From JACKII01 sp965202745 (lineage in GTDB: Bacteria; Pseudomonadota; Alphaproteobacteria; Bin95): a stretch of 64,000 nt of DNA. Positions 63,904 to 64,000 of the stretch are shown here, one piece after another. The notes beneath the pieces are model-generated. The model saw nothing but the letters and a program-made list of their open reading frames with translations, was not told where the DNA came from and searched no databases. The position numbers and the translations under genes are program-made. Each line of letters starts with the position of its first letter. The stretch's first letter is position 1. The stretch lies in the NCBI GenBank assembly GCA_965202745.1, contig CBDBCB010000021.1, positions 584,795-648,794 of the forward strand, read 5' to 3'.

Positions 63904-64000
63904 AGTGACCGCGGCCCTCCGCAGCGGTAGACCATTTAATTCGCAACCATGCATTTAATCGTTGCGCCCATCAAGTGAATGTGATTAGCTCCCCACTAAG

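Noticed and set aside
1..64000. tRNA, rRNA, tmRNA or riboswitch
   Set aside because: No T-loop pattern, rRNA core or known aptamer motif was recognised by eye; a covariance-model search would be needed to exclude weak ones.

Overview
The window is GC-rich, densely coded bacterial chromosome, most likely from an alphaproteobacterium. This rests on family content and is an inference: DUF1194, DUF482 GNAT, a BigR/SqrR-type ArsR repressor beside YeeE/YedE, a Rhodobacter-like amine oxidase/DUF1365/CFA synthase/GPH transporter/DUF3833/SDR operon, and many CoA-ligase, thiolase and CoA-transferase genes. No rRNA, tRNA or CRISPR array was recognised. The dominant feature is erosion. About twenty of roughly fifty-five protein genes carry a frameshift, an in-frame stop, an internal deletion or a lost end, while other long stretches are perfectly open.

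Layout. 1-5065: a decayed nitrile hydratase pair, then a 2OG-Fe(II) oxygenase-like gene, an SDR, an AEC transporter (frameshifted), a DMT transporter and a DsbA-type isomerase. 5066-5368: an AT-rich gap holding six GTTTA units spaced exactly 11 bp apart. 5369-10783: a minus-strand lipid/singlet-oxygen-type operon in which every recognisable gene is broken. 10949-19172: a TIGR03084 protein, a CinA-NMNAT-like fusion, a dead enoyl-CoA hydratase, then an intact CoA ligase, thiolase, aminotransferase and methyltransferase. 19220-20591 and 56717-58089: two IS256-family copies in opposite orientation. Between them lie a hydrolase relic, a GNAT, a broken cyclase-ATPase-TPR regulator, peptidase and thioesterase relics, MarR, prfC, a hisC-like relic, a cupin, DUF1194, NHL and molybdenum hydroxylase genes, an oxidoreductase, and a block for CoA-linked degradation (flavin monooxygenase, SDR, CoA transferase, CoA ligase, beta-lactamase-fold hydrolase, thiolase-like plus DUF35). 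An intact 9.6 kb run follows, with a double ABC exporter, an amidohydrolase and a DMSO-reductase-family molybdoenzyme.

58122-60508 is an IS1595-type mobile element that can be bounded to the base. It has 22-bp inverted ends matching at 20 positions, a perfect 8-bp target duplication ATTATTTT, a broken transposase, and an intact passenger gene coding for a DNA methyltransferase fused to an Mrr-like PD-(D/E)XK nuclease. To its right lie a small KGG-motif gene whose ribosome binding site sits in a perfect 12-bp hairpin, and a sulfur/persulfide module (YeeE/YedE, BigR-like repressor with Cys42 and Cys108, SoxS-like thioredoxin, CcdA, SoxW-like thioredoxin).

Many genes fit catabolism of aromatic, alicyclic or steroid-like acids through CoA esters, plus nitrile, molybdenum and sulfur redox chemistry. 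The lesions are clustered and include stop codons and deletions, so they look more like relaxed selection in a shrinking genome than random base-calling errors. Only reads or a sister genome can settle that.
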